Positions 1 through 11,711 of a stretch of DNA of 64,000 nt are shown piece after piece. Numbering within the stretch: position 1 is the stretch's first letter; each line of letters starts with the position of its first letter. Position numbers and translations under genes: made by a program. The notes beneath the pieces were generated by a model. The model ran no database searches, had not been told where the DNA came from, and was given only the letters and a program-made list of their open reading frames with translations. Location of the stretch: NCBI GenBank assembly GCA_037176705.1, contig CM073885.1:93062501-93126500 (forward strand), in the 5' to 3' direction. This DNA is from Molossus alvarezi. Taxonomy: Eukaryota; Chordata; Mammalia; Chiroptera; Molossidae.

Positions 1-493
1 ACTATTTGGAGGGACGACTGTTCAAATATTTGATTTGTGGTCATATAAAACACTGCAGGAAGAAAAAATGAGCAAGACATATTCTTTTATGTCAAAGCTT
101 TTATAACTAGTAAAAGTAACAAACACATAAAGGCATGATACAATATAAAATACACTTAAATAGATTTATGTGAAATAATTTTTTTAGATATAGAGAAGAA
201 GAAAAAATATAGTTATGTAGTTTGGTTGTGTTTGTAAACTTTAAGGATGAATAGCAATGCACAATTCAGAGAAGTTGGGAAATGCTATTCTAGGCAGAGA
301 GGACAACATGAGAAATTCAGAGATGCATGAAAAAACATGGGCTATTTGTGAAATGGTACGAAGTCCATGAGAGATGATGCATGTGAATGCAAACAGTAAA
401 GAGTCATAGGATTTGGTGTTAGATAGTGTTCAATTGTTCAGAGAATTATTTACTATGATAAGGAGTTTGAACTCAAAATCCAAAGAAGATTAG
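1..493. other. No recognisable feature, AT-rich DNA
   Basis: I see no gene, repeat family or RNA gene here. The sequence is AT-rich and ends where a retroviral-type LTR begins. Confidence 0.5.
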
Positions 494-1133
494 TGATAGG
501 ATAGTAAGAAGCAATAAAATTTCTTGGGCAAGTAGAATGGGGAAACTGAGACAATAAAATTAAACAAGGCCAGTTTGGGCAGCTTGTAGCCAGCTTGTGA
601 ATTGCAAGACCTTGTCTTCCCCAAACAAAGACACTTGAGAGCAAATGGTTAATACCTCTTCTACCTAACCAGAAAATACAAAGCTTAAATCACCCTGGCC
701 TGGGAAAATAGAGAACAAAGACCCCAGCTAAACCCAAGAACAAATATTACTTGGAGTGTGCTAAGACAGGAAAGAGGGAAGGAGGAAAGAGGGGAGGGTT
801 TAATCTCACCTACTGCAAAGAAGTCAGCAGTTTTGGGACTAGACAAACAAGATGCAACAATGTAAAAAGGGGACTTTGAAACCTGTAGGAAGAAGGGTAT
901 AAACCGCTTGAACTCCCACCAGATGCGTGCTCAGAGTGGCTAGCTGGGTGCTTGCTTGTGCTATATGCCAAGTATATTTTTAATAAATGTGCTTGCCTTG
1001 TTTCCTTAATAAATTATCTTGCTTTGCTTCAACACTGTTGTCTATCACTCATTTGAAATCTTTATTATGAGATTGACAAGGGCAGAGGAGGGGACAGCCC
1101 TCTCCCTCTGACTCAGGGGGCTATTCAGTAACA
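494..1133 (+). mobile_element. Solo LTR, ERV class I-like (LTR copy 1)
   Basis: The segment starts TGATAGG and ends AACA, with a TATAAA box at 898-903 and AATAAA signals at 982 and 1008. This is the usual U3-R-U5 order on the plus strand. Its first 60 bases (AAGTAGAATGGGGAAACTGAGACA and just upstream) resemble the start of the LTRs at 3326 and about 12276, so the three look like one family. No internal retroviral genes adjoin it, so it is a solo LTR. I could not find a clean target duplication, so the ends may be off by some bases. Confidence 0.6.
898..903 (+). promoter_or_regulatory. TATA box of LTR copy 1
   Basis: TATAAA lies about 85 bases upstream of the first AATAAA of the same LTR, the usual spacing of a retroviral promoter and polyadenylation signal. 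Whether it is active is unknown. Confidence 0.45.
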
Positions 1134-3139
1134 GACTGATTTTACAAGCATAAAATTTCTTTGAGGTTTCATATTTTATTATAAAATTCATATGAAATTT
1201 TATGTTATAGTAAATCAGTATATTTTTTTTAATTTAAAATACTTACCCCACCCTTAAGTAAAGTTGCCATTCCTGGAATAAGCACAATTATGTTCTAGTT
1301 GCGTATACAGTTCATACATTGCCAAGTAACCCTTGAGCAAATCAAAGTAAAGATGACAATCTATGATATAGTGAGCAATGATGAAACACAACGAGATTGT
1401 TTGGAAAATGGTATTACAGTAAAATCTGTTTGAGAAAGTGAACTCTAGGGATAATGAAGACTACAACCTACATTTTGGGAAATTAGGAAGGGCACATTGA
1501 AGGTTATTGTAAGAGATGATTGATGTTTCAACAATAAGAGTGTAACTTAAGAGAAGGAACAGCTTTGAGAGAATTTACAGAATAAGACCACTACTTGGAA
1601 TTAACAGAATTATTTATATTTTATAAAATGATTGTTTTCAAACAAGTGACTCAGATAACTATGTGCACAGAATGTATTTCTTTTGGGAAGCCACTAATTT
1701 ACTTCTCTGTCCATCTTGTAACAATTACCATCAGGGAGAGAGCTGTTTGTAAAACAATACAGTCAGAGCACATTCTACTCCAGAGATCCTACTTTACTTC
1801 TCAATAATGACAAGTCATTTCCATAGTAAGGCTGAAATGAGTTTAATTAAATGACCTTATCTTTGTTTATTTATTTTGTCAGGAAAACTAAAGGGTAAAA
1901 ATTTGATACCTTAAAATTGTTGTGTTGAGGACGTTAAAAGCTGGTTCAGATATTACATTTTCACAAAAAGGAACTAGAACATTTATGTTACTAACACTCT
2001 AGTTTCAAATAAAAATATAATATTTTTCAAGTCAATTAAAATATATATATTAGTTACATAAAAGTACAAGTCTAGCTTATGCTTCTATTTCTTTAACTTT
2101 AGCCGATCACTACTGGCCCCAAAAGAACTCAGGTAAACAATAAAATCTGTCTTCCTATCCACCCCACAAACCCAGTTTCTGATGTGACAGAGGAAAAAAC
2201 AGGGAGACTGCTGCTCAAATCCTGTTTTTTAAGAGGGTGACATAAATCATGTATACTGAGAAGATGTGGATGTTTAAATGCCTTACTTATCTTCCATTAA
2301 CAGTCAATTAGCCTGAGGAGAAAACTTTTAGTAGAAGGTGTGGGAGGAATTGTCAGAATGCTTACCAGAGGTGGATCAAAAAGCAATAATGATCTCCATG
2401 CCAAGATGCCTCCTACTCCCCAAATCCCCATGAAATCTCCACACTCCCTGAGTTAAACAGATGTGATTCTATATGCTTAAAACAGAGTGAAGGTGGGGGG
2501 CTGGGGGAACAGAACTAGCAATTTAGAAAGATTTCACTTAGGGAGGAAGAACCAACTTTAAACATTTTAGAATGGAAAATAGCTGAAACTATGCCAAAGA
2601 AAGGTCTTTACGATAAGAATGGCTTAAAATCGTAATTAGAGTCAGGGAAATAGAGCTGTCTCTTAAAAACCTATCAGGATGGTAGCATGTAACCCATTTA
2701 AAAAAAAAAAAAAAAAAGATATGTGATTAGGTACATTGGAGGTTTTCCCCTAGAATGCCATTTTAACACAATTTATACTGAGAACAGAAAATGTGAATCA
2801 GGAAAGAAGGGAGGCTGTTTTACTGCAGTTTGGTTTCCCAGATAGGGCATCAGGATGTATCTGCCATTATAGAATTCTTCTACTTATATTTACTGTTATC
2901 ACCTGGCATTGTCCTCTTATCCCCACCTCAGAATGTCACTCGTTAGAAATGAGGAGTACGGAGCAGGGTATAAGACTACTTTTTGAAATTAACTGAATCA
3001 TTCATCACATATTTGTTTTTGAACAACTGGCTCAGCTACTGATGTGCATAGAAAGTATCTCTTGGAAAGACAAGTATGGAGCAGGGGATAAGAGCTCCGG
3101 CTCTGGAGAGGCTCAAAAGTTGGCGGCATGTCCTTTAAG
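1134..3139. other. Non-repetitive AT-rich stretch, no gene seen
   Basis: Only short open frames with no protein character occur here. There is a plain A-run at about 2699-2717. No SINE or L1 piece was recognised. Confidence 0.5.
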
Positions 3140-3325
3140 CTGTGTAGGATCTTACATGAACTACTGACAATTTTTAAAATAATTTTTGAAATACCTATAG
3201 ATTCACAGAAAGGGGCAGAAGGATGTAAAGGGAGGGTGCAGTTCACCATGTGTCCAGCCTCTCCCAGTGTTGACATATTGTACGACAACAGCACAGTATC
3301 AAAACCAGGCAATTAGCGTTGGTAC
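3140..3325 (-). repeat. Old L1 3' UTR, left piece, split by an LTR
   Basis: The text resembles the 3' UTR of old mammalian L1M elements read in reverse. It runs through a 'cagcctctcccagtgttgacat'-like block to 'caaaaccaggcaatt..ggtac'. It stops exactly at the 4-bp duplication GTAC that flanks the LTR at 3326-4069, and the same L1 UTR resumes at 4074. Confidence 0.55.
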
Positions 3326-4069
3326 TGAGACAGGCCAGTGAGCCAGGACAAGTGGACTAGGGAAACCGAGACACGCAGCTGAACAAACTGACAGAGCAAT
3401 TTGCAGTAGACACAGAAGGTCACCTTCCCAGAAATAACATCTAGACCTCAGTTGTATTTCTGCTCCTGTCCCAGAAAAGCAGCAAATCCAGGTGGGAAAC
3501 ATGAGGACCAGCGGCAATGACGAATGACCCCTCTGCCCTGACACTGACCAATCAGTAGAGACCATGACCCTGAAAGAACACACCTGGAAAACATGAATAT
3601 TCTGCTGAAACCCTCCCCTGAGACCTCCCCTAAGATTCCCACCTGTGAAGAGAAATGAAAACCTCAAGACAAAGGAGCCAGTGCATCCTCTCCCTCTATG
3701 GAGCAGCCCACCATTCTCTTATTTTATTTTTCCCCCACAGGCATCCATCTCCCGAACTCTAAGGAATTCCACCAGAATTGTAACCAGGGGATCAATGGGC
3801 AGCAGCAGCTGGTCTCAGGCTAAACTCTGAACCTATCCCCAAGGCTTCGTTTTCTCTGGATTCCCAGAGAGCTAGGGCAGCCCAGCGTAGGCTCTCCTGT
3901 TGCTTCTACTATGCTAAGCCCCTCCTTATTTTATTGCCCCCAGTTTTAATCAACATTCCCTCATAGTCACCTGGAAACGTGCAATTTTTCCTGCACAAAG
4001 TCAAGAACCCACACACTGCTGGCTGGCCCTAAGGAGACCTGCCAATGTCCAATTCCCCTTCCGGTAACA
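3326..4069 (+). mobile_element. Solo LTR with GTAC target duplication (LTR copy 2)
   Basis: The element runs from TG (3326) to CA (4069). It is flanked by GTAC at 3322-3325 and 4070-4073, the 4-bp duplication usual for class I (gamma-type) endogenous retroviruses. The host sequence on either side is one continuous old L1 3' UTR, which confirms a clean insertion. It shares blocks with the LTR at 12276-13505, for example the ACATCTAG..CTCAG block, CCAGAAAAGCAG, and GACCAATCA near the middle. No gag, pol or env sequence adjoins it. The open frames of 60-120 codons across it look accidental. Confidence 0.8.
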
Positions 4070-4073
4070 GTAC

Positions 4074-4220
4074 CATTCAGTTTATCCAGAGTTCACCAGT
4101 TATACACGCACTCATTTACATGTGTGTGTTGTGTGAATTTCTGTGCAATTTCATGATGTGTATTTTTAGGTAACTGCCACCACCATCAAGATGGCAGGAC
4201 TGTGCCTCACGTTAGCCGTT
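4074..4220 (-). repeat. Old L1 3' UTR, right piece
   Basis: This continues the piece ending at 3325. The run 'ttcaccagttatacacgcactcattt', a TG-rich tract and 'caccaccatcaagat' follow the order known from L1M 3' UTRs in reverse. Together the two pieces show that the LTR landed inside an older L1. Confidence 0.5.
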
Positions 4221-4299
4221 ATAGGCACACCCATCCCCTTTCCCTTACTCCTGCCTGCCACTCATTTTCCCCCATCTCTATTATATTAGGGGAGAAACA

Positions 4300-4847
4300 T
4301 TTTCTTCTGCCTTTCTAGATTCTTGTGACTGATTTAAGAATTTAATTGACACCAGATCGAGTAGGAGGAGAAAATTAAGTTTCATTTCAAACGCACAGGG
4401 GCCCCATAAGAAAAGTGAGACCCACTGGCAGTCAGGCAGTTGGGCTTACATGTCACTGTGAACTAATGAGAAGGGGTGGGAGCTGGGGCTTCAAACAGGA
4501 GGAGGACAGTTCACATGGATGGGAAAAGAATGTTTGGTAAAAAAATATTTGCTATGCCCTGCAGAGAGAGTGGGACACAGGGGGTTTGTTCTCAAGCCCT
4601 GCCAAGTTCCCCTACGCTTTAGCCCATATTCTTTGTAGCTGTGTCTGGTGACAGTGCTCTTCCTGGAACAGGCCCTTTCTTTGAATTCTTTTCAGCAGTT
4701 AAGGGAGAGGTGAAAGGCTCTGCCTGAGCCATCTGGATCCCAACAGTCTCCAGCTCCAAATAATCAATATGCCAGGCTGGCATGTTCCAGGGAGACTTGC
4801 TCCGAAGCCCTGCCGTTATTTCATTATTTTGAGAATATCATATAAAT
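4300..4847. other. Unclassified, repeat-like stretch
   Basis: This moderately GC-rich stretch has no open frame of note and abuts the solo LTR at 4848. Its texture suggests an old interspersed element, but I cannot name a family. Confidence 0.3.
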
Positions 4848-5287
4848 TGCCAGGAACCAGCCTGGAGAGCAGGGTCCCTGAGTTCAAACAGTGGGAATGA
4901 AGATAACAACGCAGATATGGGGTCAGGAGGACTGTCCTCAGTGGGATCAGCCTCAATATGTTTTATTACATACCTTTTATACCTTACAGCAAAATTTAAT
5001 GATATAAGAAAATAGGATCTTCTTGATATAATGCCCAGGGCTACAACAATGCTGTATAGAATTAGTTTGCCTTACGGATAACAAGAACACCCAGGAACAC
5101 CCAGGCCCACCCAGGAATGCCCAGTTTGTCATCTCAGGTATTTCAAGTTACATTGGGTCACACTCAGCCCCTAGCTGCACAAACACAATGCAAGCCTAAT
5201 TCCTTGAGATTGTGGGGGAGGTAGAGTCTCTGACTCTGGACCTCCAGGCTCCATGGACTCTGTCAGATACATAGCCAGCTCCCAACA
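4848..5287 (-). mobile_element. Solo LTR, ERV class II-like, 6-bp target duplication
   Basis: Read on the minus strand the element starts TGTTGGGAGC and ends TTCCTGGCA. It is flanked by identical ATAAAT copies at 4842-4847 and 5288-5293. A 6-bp duplication is typical of betaretrovirus-like (class II) elements. On the minus strand TATAAAA (4981-4975) is followed closely by AATAAA (4967-4962), and a T-rich U5-like end follows. Length 440 bp suits a class II LTR. There is no internal region, so it probably arose by LTR-LTR recombination. Confidence 0.8.
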
Positions 5288-5382
5288 ATAAATGAACTAA
5301 AATACATGTTAGACTTTTATAAACTTATATATAATGTATACATACATTGTATACATATGTAATATACATAAAGTTGTATACA

Positions 5383-5515
5383 TAAAGGTGGATTAGAGGT
5401 TGATTTTTTTTCACTAAGCATAATTTCTTTGAGGTTCATCCACGTTGCTGCATGTATCAGCAACTTGTTGCTTTTACCTGTTGAGTAGCAGTCTGTGGCA
5501 TGGGTATTTCACGCC
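5383..5515 (-). repeat. Old L1 ORF2/3'-end fragment
   Basis: 'cactaagcataatttctttgaggttcatccacgttgctgcatg' matches in order the reverse complement of the 3' end of old mammalian L1 ORF2. It is too short and decayed to assign a subfamily. Confidence 0.5.
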
Positions 5516-6018
5516 ACATGCTAACCTGACACGCTCAGGGAGGCCTGCGGGACAGCCTTGCAAACTTAAAGATCTAAAATAACCAAAGGATAGTCTGAAA
5601 TTAAAACATTTAAACTAAAAGCAGCTTATGGCAGGTAGTCATGTCCTAGGCTGGCATCTTCCATGAAAAAGGTCAATCTTTTTTTTTTTTTTTTTTTAAT
5701 TAATCAATTTATTTTTGTTACAGATGTTTCTTCTTTTCCCCCCACTGATTCCCCCACCCCATTCCTCCCTGCCCTGCCCCAGCATTGTTGTCCATGTCCA
5801 TTGTTCATGCATACATGCATATAAGTTCTGTGGTTTATCTCTCCCCCATCACCTCCTGTTCTGGGGACTGTCAGTCTGTACCCCACTTCCACGTCTCTGG
5901 GACTATCCCATTCCTCAGACTGTTATGTTCATTATATTCCACAAATAAATGAGATCATATGATACTTGTCTTTCTCTGTTTGGCTTGTTTTGCTTAGGAA
6001 AATACTCTTCAGGCCCCT

Positions 6019-8530
6019 CTATGTCGTCTCAAAGTATGAGAGATCTTTCTTTCTTACAGCTGCATAGTACTCCACTGTGTATATGTACCACTGCTTTTTT
6101 ATCCATTCATCTACTGGAGGACATTTGGGCTGTTTCCAGATCTTAGCTATTGTAAATAGTGCTGCTATGAACATGGGGGTACATATATTCTTTCTGATTG
6201 GTGTTTCAGGCTTCTTAGGGTATATTCCTAGAAGTGGGATCACTGGGTAAAATGGAAGTTCAATTTTTAATTTTCTGAGGTAACACCATATTGTTTTCCA
6301 TAGTGGCTACACCAGTCTGCATTCCCACCAACAGTGTACTAGAGTCCCCTTTTCTCCACACCCTCGCCAACACTTGTTGTTTGATGATTTGTTGATGGCG
6401 GCCATTCTGACAGGTGTGAGGTGATACCTCATTGTTGTTTTGATTTGCATCTCTCTGATGGTTAGTGATGATGAACATTTCTTCATATGTCTCTTAGCCA
6501 TTTGTATGTCCTGTTTGGAGAGGTGTCTATTTAGTTCCTCTGCCCATTTTTTAATTGGATTCTTTGTCTTCCTTTTGTGGAGTTGTATGAGCACTCTATA
6601 TGTATTGGAAATTAACCCCTTATCTGATACATCATTGGCAATTATGCTCTCCAATACAGTGGGTTGCCTTTCCATTTTGGTGTTTGTTTCTTTTGCTGTG
6701 CAGAAGCTTTGGAGTTTGATGTAGTCCCATGTGTTCATTTTCTCCTTTATTTCTGTTGCTTTAGGTGTTTTATCAGTGAAAATTCTGCTGTGTAGGATGT
6801 CCGAAATTTTGTTGCCTACATTTTCTTCTACGATTTTTATGGATTCATGAGTCACATTTAAGTCTTTTATCCATTTTTACTTTATTCTTGTGTATGGTGT
6901 AAGTTGATGGTCCAGTTTCACTTTTTTGCATGTAGCTGTCTGACACCACTTATTAAAGAGGCTATCCTTATTCCACAGTATGTTCTAGCCACCTTTGTCA
7001 AATATTAATTGAGCATATTCCCTGGGGTCCATTTCTGGGTTCTCTATTCTGTTCCATTGATCTATCTGCCTGTTCTTGTGCCAGTACCAGGCTGTTTTGA
7101 TTTTGGTGACTTTGTAGTATAACCTGAAATCTGGTAATGTGATCCCTCCAACTTTGTTCTTCTTTTTCAAGATTTCTGTGGCTATTCTGTGTCTTTTATG
7201 GTTCCATATGAACTTCTGAGGTATTTGTTCTAGTTCTGTGAAGTATTTTGATGGAGATTGCATTGAATCTATAGATTGCTTTGGGTAGTATGGACATTTT
7301 AATGATGTTAATTTTTCCAATCCATGAACAAGGTATGTGCTTTCACTTTCTTATATCTTCTTCTTTTTTCAATGCCCGGTAGTTTTCTGTGAATGGGTCC
7401 TTTATTTATTTGGTTAAGTTTATTCCTAGGTATCTTAATATTTTTCGCTGTGATGGTAGATGGGATTGTTTTTTTTTTTAGTTTCTCTTTCTGTGATTTC
7501 ATCATTAGTGTACAAGAATGCTGTCGATTTCTTGACATTAATTTTGTATCCTGCTACTTTGCCAAATTCACTTATAAAGTCTAATAAATTTTTGATGCAG
7601 TCTTTGGGATTTTCTACATATAGTATCATATCATCTGCAAATGACAGTTTCAGTTCCTCCTTTCAAATTTGGATCCCTTATATTTTTTTTCCTGTCTGAT
7701 TGTTGTGGCTAAGATTCCCAGTACTATGTTAACTTAGAGTGGCAAAAGTGGGCATCCTTGTGTTGTTCCTGTTCTTAAGGGAAATGCTTTTAATTTTTGC
7801 CCATTGAGTACGATATTGGCTGTAGGTCTTTTATATATGGCCTTTATTATGTCAAGATATGATCCCACTATTCCCAGATTGCTAGTGTTTTTAGCAGAAA
7901 TGAATGCTGGGTTTTTGTCTAATGCTTTTTCAGCATCTATTGATATGATCATATGATTTTTATCTTTCATTTTGTTTATGTGGTGTATCACATTTATTGA
8001 TTTGCAAATATTGTAGCAGCCTTGCATCCCTGGGATGCTACCCACTTGGTCAATGTGAATACTTTTTTTTTGATGTATTGATTTGATTTGCCAGTATTTT
8101 TTTCAGGATTTTGGCATCTATGTTCATAAGGGATATTGGCCTGTAGTTTTCTTCATTTGTAGTGTCTCTTTCTGGTTTTGGAATTAGAATTATGCTGGCC
8201 TCCTAAAACGAGTTTGGAAGTCTTCCTTCTTCTTGAATTTTTTGAAATAGTTTGAGGAGAATGGGTATTAGTTCTTCTTTGAATGTTCAGTACAATTCCC
8301 CTGTGAAGCTGTCCAGGCCTGGGCTTTTGTTTGCTGGGAGAGTCTTGATTACATCTTCGATTTCTTTCATTGTTATTGGTCTGGTCAAGTTTTTTATCTC
8401 TTCCCGGTTCAGTTTTGGCAGACTATGTGTTTCTAGGAATTTGCCCATTTGGCTTAGATTGTCAAATTTGTTGCCATATAATTGTCATAATATTTGTTAA
8501 CAATCCTTTGTATTTTTGTGGTGTCAGTTA
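6019..8530 (-). pseudogene. L1 ORF2 remnant (copy A)
   Basis: This is the broken reverse transcriptase and C-terminal part of L1 ORF2p. Successive frames on the minus strand give RT fragments, including a palm-domain FADD-type block (near 7630), then the C-terminal block with [16 protein letters not shown], then the last segment ending near 6019. The pieces fall in different frames, so there are several frameshifts and stops. The endonuclease domain is missing because of the internal rearrangement. It cannot encode a working enzyme. Confidence 0.9.
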
Positions 8531-8559
8531 TTATTTGGCCTTTTAAATACTATGTGTCT

Positions 8560-9118
8560 TGGTGTGGGCCTGTTTGGGTTCTTCTTACTTGGGGCTCCCT
8601 GTGCTTCTTGAACTTGAATGCCTTTTTCCTTCACCAAGTTAGGAAAGTTTTCTGTCACTCTTTCTTCAAATATATGCTCTAACCCTCGCCCATTTTCTTC
8701 CTCTTCAGGGATGCCTATGATACAAATGTTATTATGTTTCCAGTTGTCCCACAGTTCTCTTAAGCTATCTTCCTGTTTTTAAATTGTTTTTTTCCTTTTG
8801 GTTTTCTGATTGGTTGATTTTTTTACCCTGTTATTCTAATTCACTGATCTGGTCCTCAGCTTCCTCTACTCTGTTGGTTAGTCCTTCCAATGTGTTCTTA
8901 ATTTCTGCTGTGTCATTCTTCATTTCCACTTGGTTTGTTTTCAATGTTTCTATATCTTTACTCATGGTGCCGATGTCCTTACTCATGCTGTTGAGCTTTC
9001 TCAAGATCATGGCTCTGAACTGTATCTCTGATCATTTGCTTAACTGTATTTCATTGATCTCATCTTCAATAGAGTTTTCTTGTTCTTTCATTTGGGATTT
9101 ATTTTTTTGTTTCACCAT
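8560..9118 (-). pseudogene. L1 ORF1 remnant (copy A)
   Basis: The likely start ATG reads from 9118 on the minus strand (MVKQ-like start, matching MVRNRNKSQ of copy C). The frame then follows the ORF1p coiled-coil with multiple lesions. Towards 8560 the text resembles the region before the RNA-binding domain (WDNWK and IIGVPEEEE in copy C, here decayed), then diverges. A normal ORF1p is a trimeric RNA chaperone of about 300-340 residues. This one is broken and truncated at its C-terminal half. Confidence 0.75.
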
Positions 9119-9890
9119 TTTGGCTATGTCAGTGGATTTTGGAGCCTGCCAAATTTTCCCTATAGGTGTTGGTGTTCTGCTTATTGTGGTTCCCTCTGCT
9201 GGGTTTGGATGAGACTGGGTGGGCCCATGTTAAACATCACTGTCAAGTTTTACTTTCCTGGGTAGATTTGTAAGCCCAGGAAAGGTTCAGTTATCCTCTA
9301 GCTTTTCCTGGTGGCTAGTAGTCTCAGTTACTCAGTGTAGCCCTGGTGTTCTGCATAAGAGGATTTCCAGAGTGTGGGATAGATGATGGTTATTAATGAA
9401 CCTTAATTTGCATTTCTTTGCCTCACCTGGGAAAGGCTGAATCTCTGACGTGGGTGGGGCTGCTGCTTTTTTTTCCATAGCTCTGGGAAGGAGCACACTG
9501 TCCACAGTCTTTTGTTGCCACAACTCAGCAAAAACTTTGAGTGCCCTCCAAATCTCCGGTGTCCCCACAGAGTTCCAGCCCATTTTGCCCTCCCTGTGCT
9601 ATAGCCCCCAGGTCAGTGGCTGTGGCTATTTTAGTGCTCTGTCCTGGCTCTCTGTGCTGTGGAATGAGCTTGGTCTTTATTCCCCAAGGGCGCTTCTTAT
9701 AGCTAAGTCTTCGGCTGTCAGTGAGCTCCCAGCCTACCGCCTCTCCTGCCTCTGCAGATCCTACTAGTGTCCCTGGTTATATGGTCCTGTCCTGCTGCCT
9801 TTCTGTTGCTTTTTTCTGAGGATTTGTCTTTATTTTAGTTGTAATTCCTGTTTGGTCCTGGAAGATCGTCACTAATGGATTTCATGTGAT
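9119..9890 (-). promoter_or_regulatory. L1 copy A 5' UTR (type shared with copy B)
   Basis: This aligns by eye with the 5' UTR of copy B (28061-28875). Shared blocks in plus-strand reading include CAAATC..GTGTCC, GTCAGTGGCTGTGGCT versus GTGAGTGGCTGTGGCT, and TTGTAATTCC followed by GTTTGGT near the outer end. L1 5' UTRs normally carry an internal RNA polymerase II promoter, but this copy is decayed. Confidence 0.7.
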
Positions 9891-9903
9891 CCACTTACAC
9901 CTT

Positions 9904-10140
9904 TTTGTTAAGTTAATTTAATTTTGTTACAGATATTTCTCCTTTTCCACCCCCAGACACCCTTCTCCCTATCCCACCCCCCACACCCCCCAGCCAAGCA
10001 TTGTTGTCTATGTCCATTGGTTACGCATACATGCTTATAAATTCTTTGGTTTATTTCATCCCTCCCCCCAGCCCCCACCACTGAATTTTGTCAGTCTGAA
10101 ACTTACTCTGTTCTATGTCTCTGGGTCCATTTTGTTCATC
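9904..10140 (-). mobile_element. 5'-truncated L1 3' end with target duplication
   Basis: About 237 bases of L1 3' UTR in reverse: T-tail, 'ttttgttacagatatttctcc', then the C-rich tract and 'gttgtctatgtccattggtt'. It is flanked by ACTTACACCTT at 9893-9903 and 10141-10151. It inserted directly beside L1 copy A and is a separate event. Confidence 0.85.
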
Positions 10141-10493
10141 ACTTACACCTTCTCTTTTCATTGTAATGTATAAATTAAAGTACAAAACTGCCCTTCTCCA
10201 GAGCATTATCTCAACCTATTGAGATTTTTCTTCCTGACAATTGTCGACAGTTTTGGCTCAAATAAACTGACAAAAATTCTTCATAGGTGTAAATGTTTCT
10301 TAAATTCACACACAGATTATTTAACTGTTCACCACTGAAAGAAAGTTGAGTTATTTCCAGTTTGGATCTATTAAAATGAAGCTGCTGTGAACATTTGTGT
10401 TCAAGTTTCTCTGTAACTCTACATTTTCATTTCTCAAGGATAACTGCCCAAGACAGAAATTGCTGGGTCCTTTGCAGTGTCATTTTTTAGTTT

Positions 10494-10732
10494 AATTAAT
10501 TAATTTATTTATTTGAAAATATGTTTTCATTGATTTTTTAGAGAGAGAGGAAGGGAGAGAGAGGGAGAGAAACATGGATATCAGAAAGAGACATCCATTG
10601 GCTGCCTCCTGCACACCCCCTACTGGGGATCCATTCCGCACCGCAACCTGGCATGTGCCCTGACTGGGAATTGAACCGAGACCTCTCAGGACATGGGACA
10701 ACTCTCAGTCCACTGAGCCACACCAGCCAGGC
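10494..10732 (-). mobile_element. Ves-type SINE, older subtype
   Basis: On the minus strand a tRNA-like head (GGCTCAGTGGACTGAG, then CGGTTCAATTCCCAGTCAGGGC) is followed by a tRNA-unrelated body, a CT-rich tract and a weak A-tail. Flanks TCATTTTTTAGTTT (10480-10493) and TCATTTTCAGTTTT (10733-10746) form an imperfect target duplication inside the ancient L1. Confidence 0.85.
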
Positions 10733-10994
10733 TCATTTTCAGTTTTAAAAGGAAATGCCAGACTATTTTCTAGAGTTTACATTTCAACATGATCCAGTTT
10801 CTCTACATCCTCATCTGCATTTGATGTTAAGAGTATTTTACTTTTTTAATCTTAGTGTTTGGATAGGTTTGTAGTATTATCTTGTGGTTTTAATTATATT
10901 TCCTAGTGGCTTATAATGTTGAACAATGTTATTAGGTGCTTATTTGATGTCTGTACATTTTCTTCAATGAAATATATCTTTTTCCTCTGAAGGT

Positions 10995-11455
10995 ATTCAG
11001 AAGAAGTCTCCCCAAAATATACCACTTAGTCATGAGAATTATTTTGAGCTAAAGGCAGTCAAAACACAGCAGATTCAGGAAAAGCCCTTTACCATACCCT
11101 CAGTTGCCTAAATTTACATTGGAAAGGGTTATCAAGAAGAAAGCTATTATCAGAGATACTTTTTAAGAAACGTATCTACATAACAAGACACATTTTGTTT
11201 TCCAAACGTCTCTTGTCTTTCTGTGAAAGGCCTTCTCCCCTTTGCATCATGAGACCCCCTACCCCTATTCTTAGTGCAGAATGCTATATAAGCCTCAATG
11301 GTCCAGCTGCCCTTTAAGACTCCATATGTTTATGGGGCTCCCATTCATACATAATTATTTTTTTTCCTCCTGTTAATCTGTCTTATGTCAATTTAATTAT
11401 TAGACCAGCCGAAGAACCTACAAGGGAAAAAGGAAAGAACTTTCCACGCATACAA
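10995..11455 (+). mobile_element. Probable old LTR inserted in the ancient L1
   Basis: This interrupts the ancient L1 cleanly. It has LTR texture: CTATATAAGCC near 11285 as a TATA-like box, then a T-rich stretch with CTGTTAATCTGTC and an end near ACGCATACA. I recall similar ERVL/MER-type LTR ends but cannot name the family. The exact ends and duplication are unclear. Confidence 0.5.
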
Positions 11456-11711
11456 CTATTTTCTAGTTAGATTATTATTTTTTTTAAATGTTGATTTTGA
11501 GTTCTTTTTTTATTCTAGAATAAGTCCTCTGTTGGATACATAATTTGCAAATATTTTCTTCCAATCTTTAATTTTTCATTTCGTCCTCTTAACAGGAACA
11601 TTAGCAGAACAAATATTTCTGTATTTGATAGGCCCAATTTATTAATTATTTTCCTTTATTGGTGTGTTTTTGGTGTCAAGTTTGAGAACTCTTCACTTAG
11701 TTCTAGATCTT

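Larger units (their letters stand above)
5679..9890 (-). mobile_element. LINE-1 copy A, decayed, internally rearranged
   Basis: On the minus strand the order is 5' UTR (about 9890-9119), an ORF1 remnant, an ORF2 remnant, a 3' UTR and a poly(A) tail (T-run at 5679-5697). The sequence parallels L1 copy B (24220-28875) nearly throughout, with more point changes. Between the ORF1 coiled-coil part and the ORF2 part, expected sequence is missing and replaced by about 200 bases not present in copies B or C (see findings). The 5' UTR is of the same type as copy B, not the monomer type of copy C. Flanking duplications were not identified. Confidence 0.9.
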
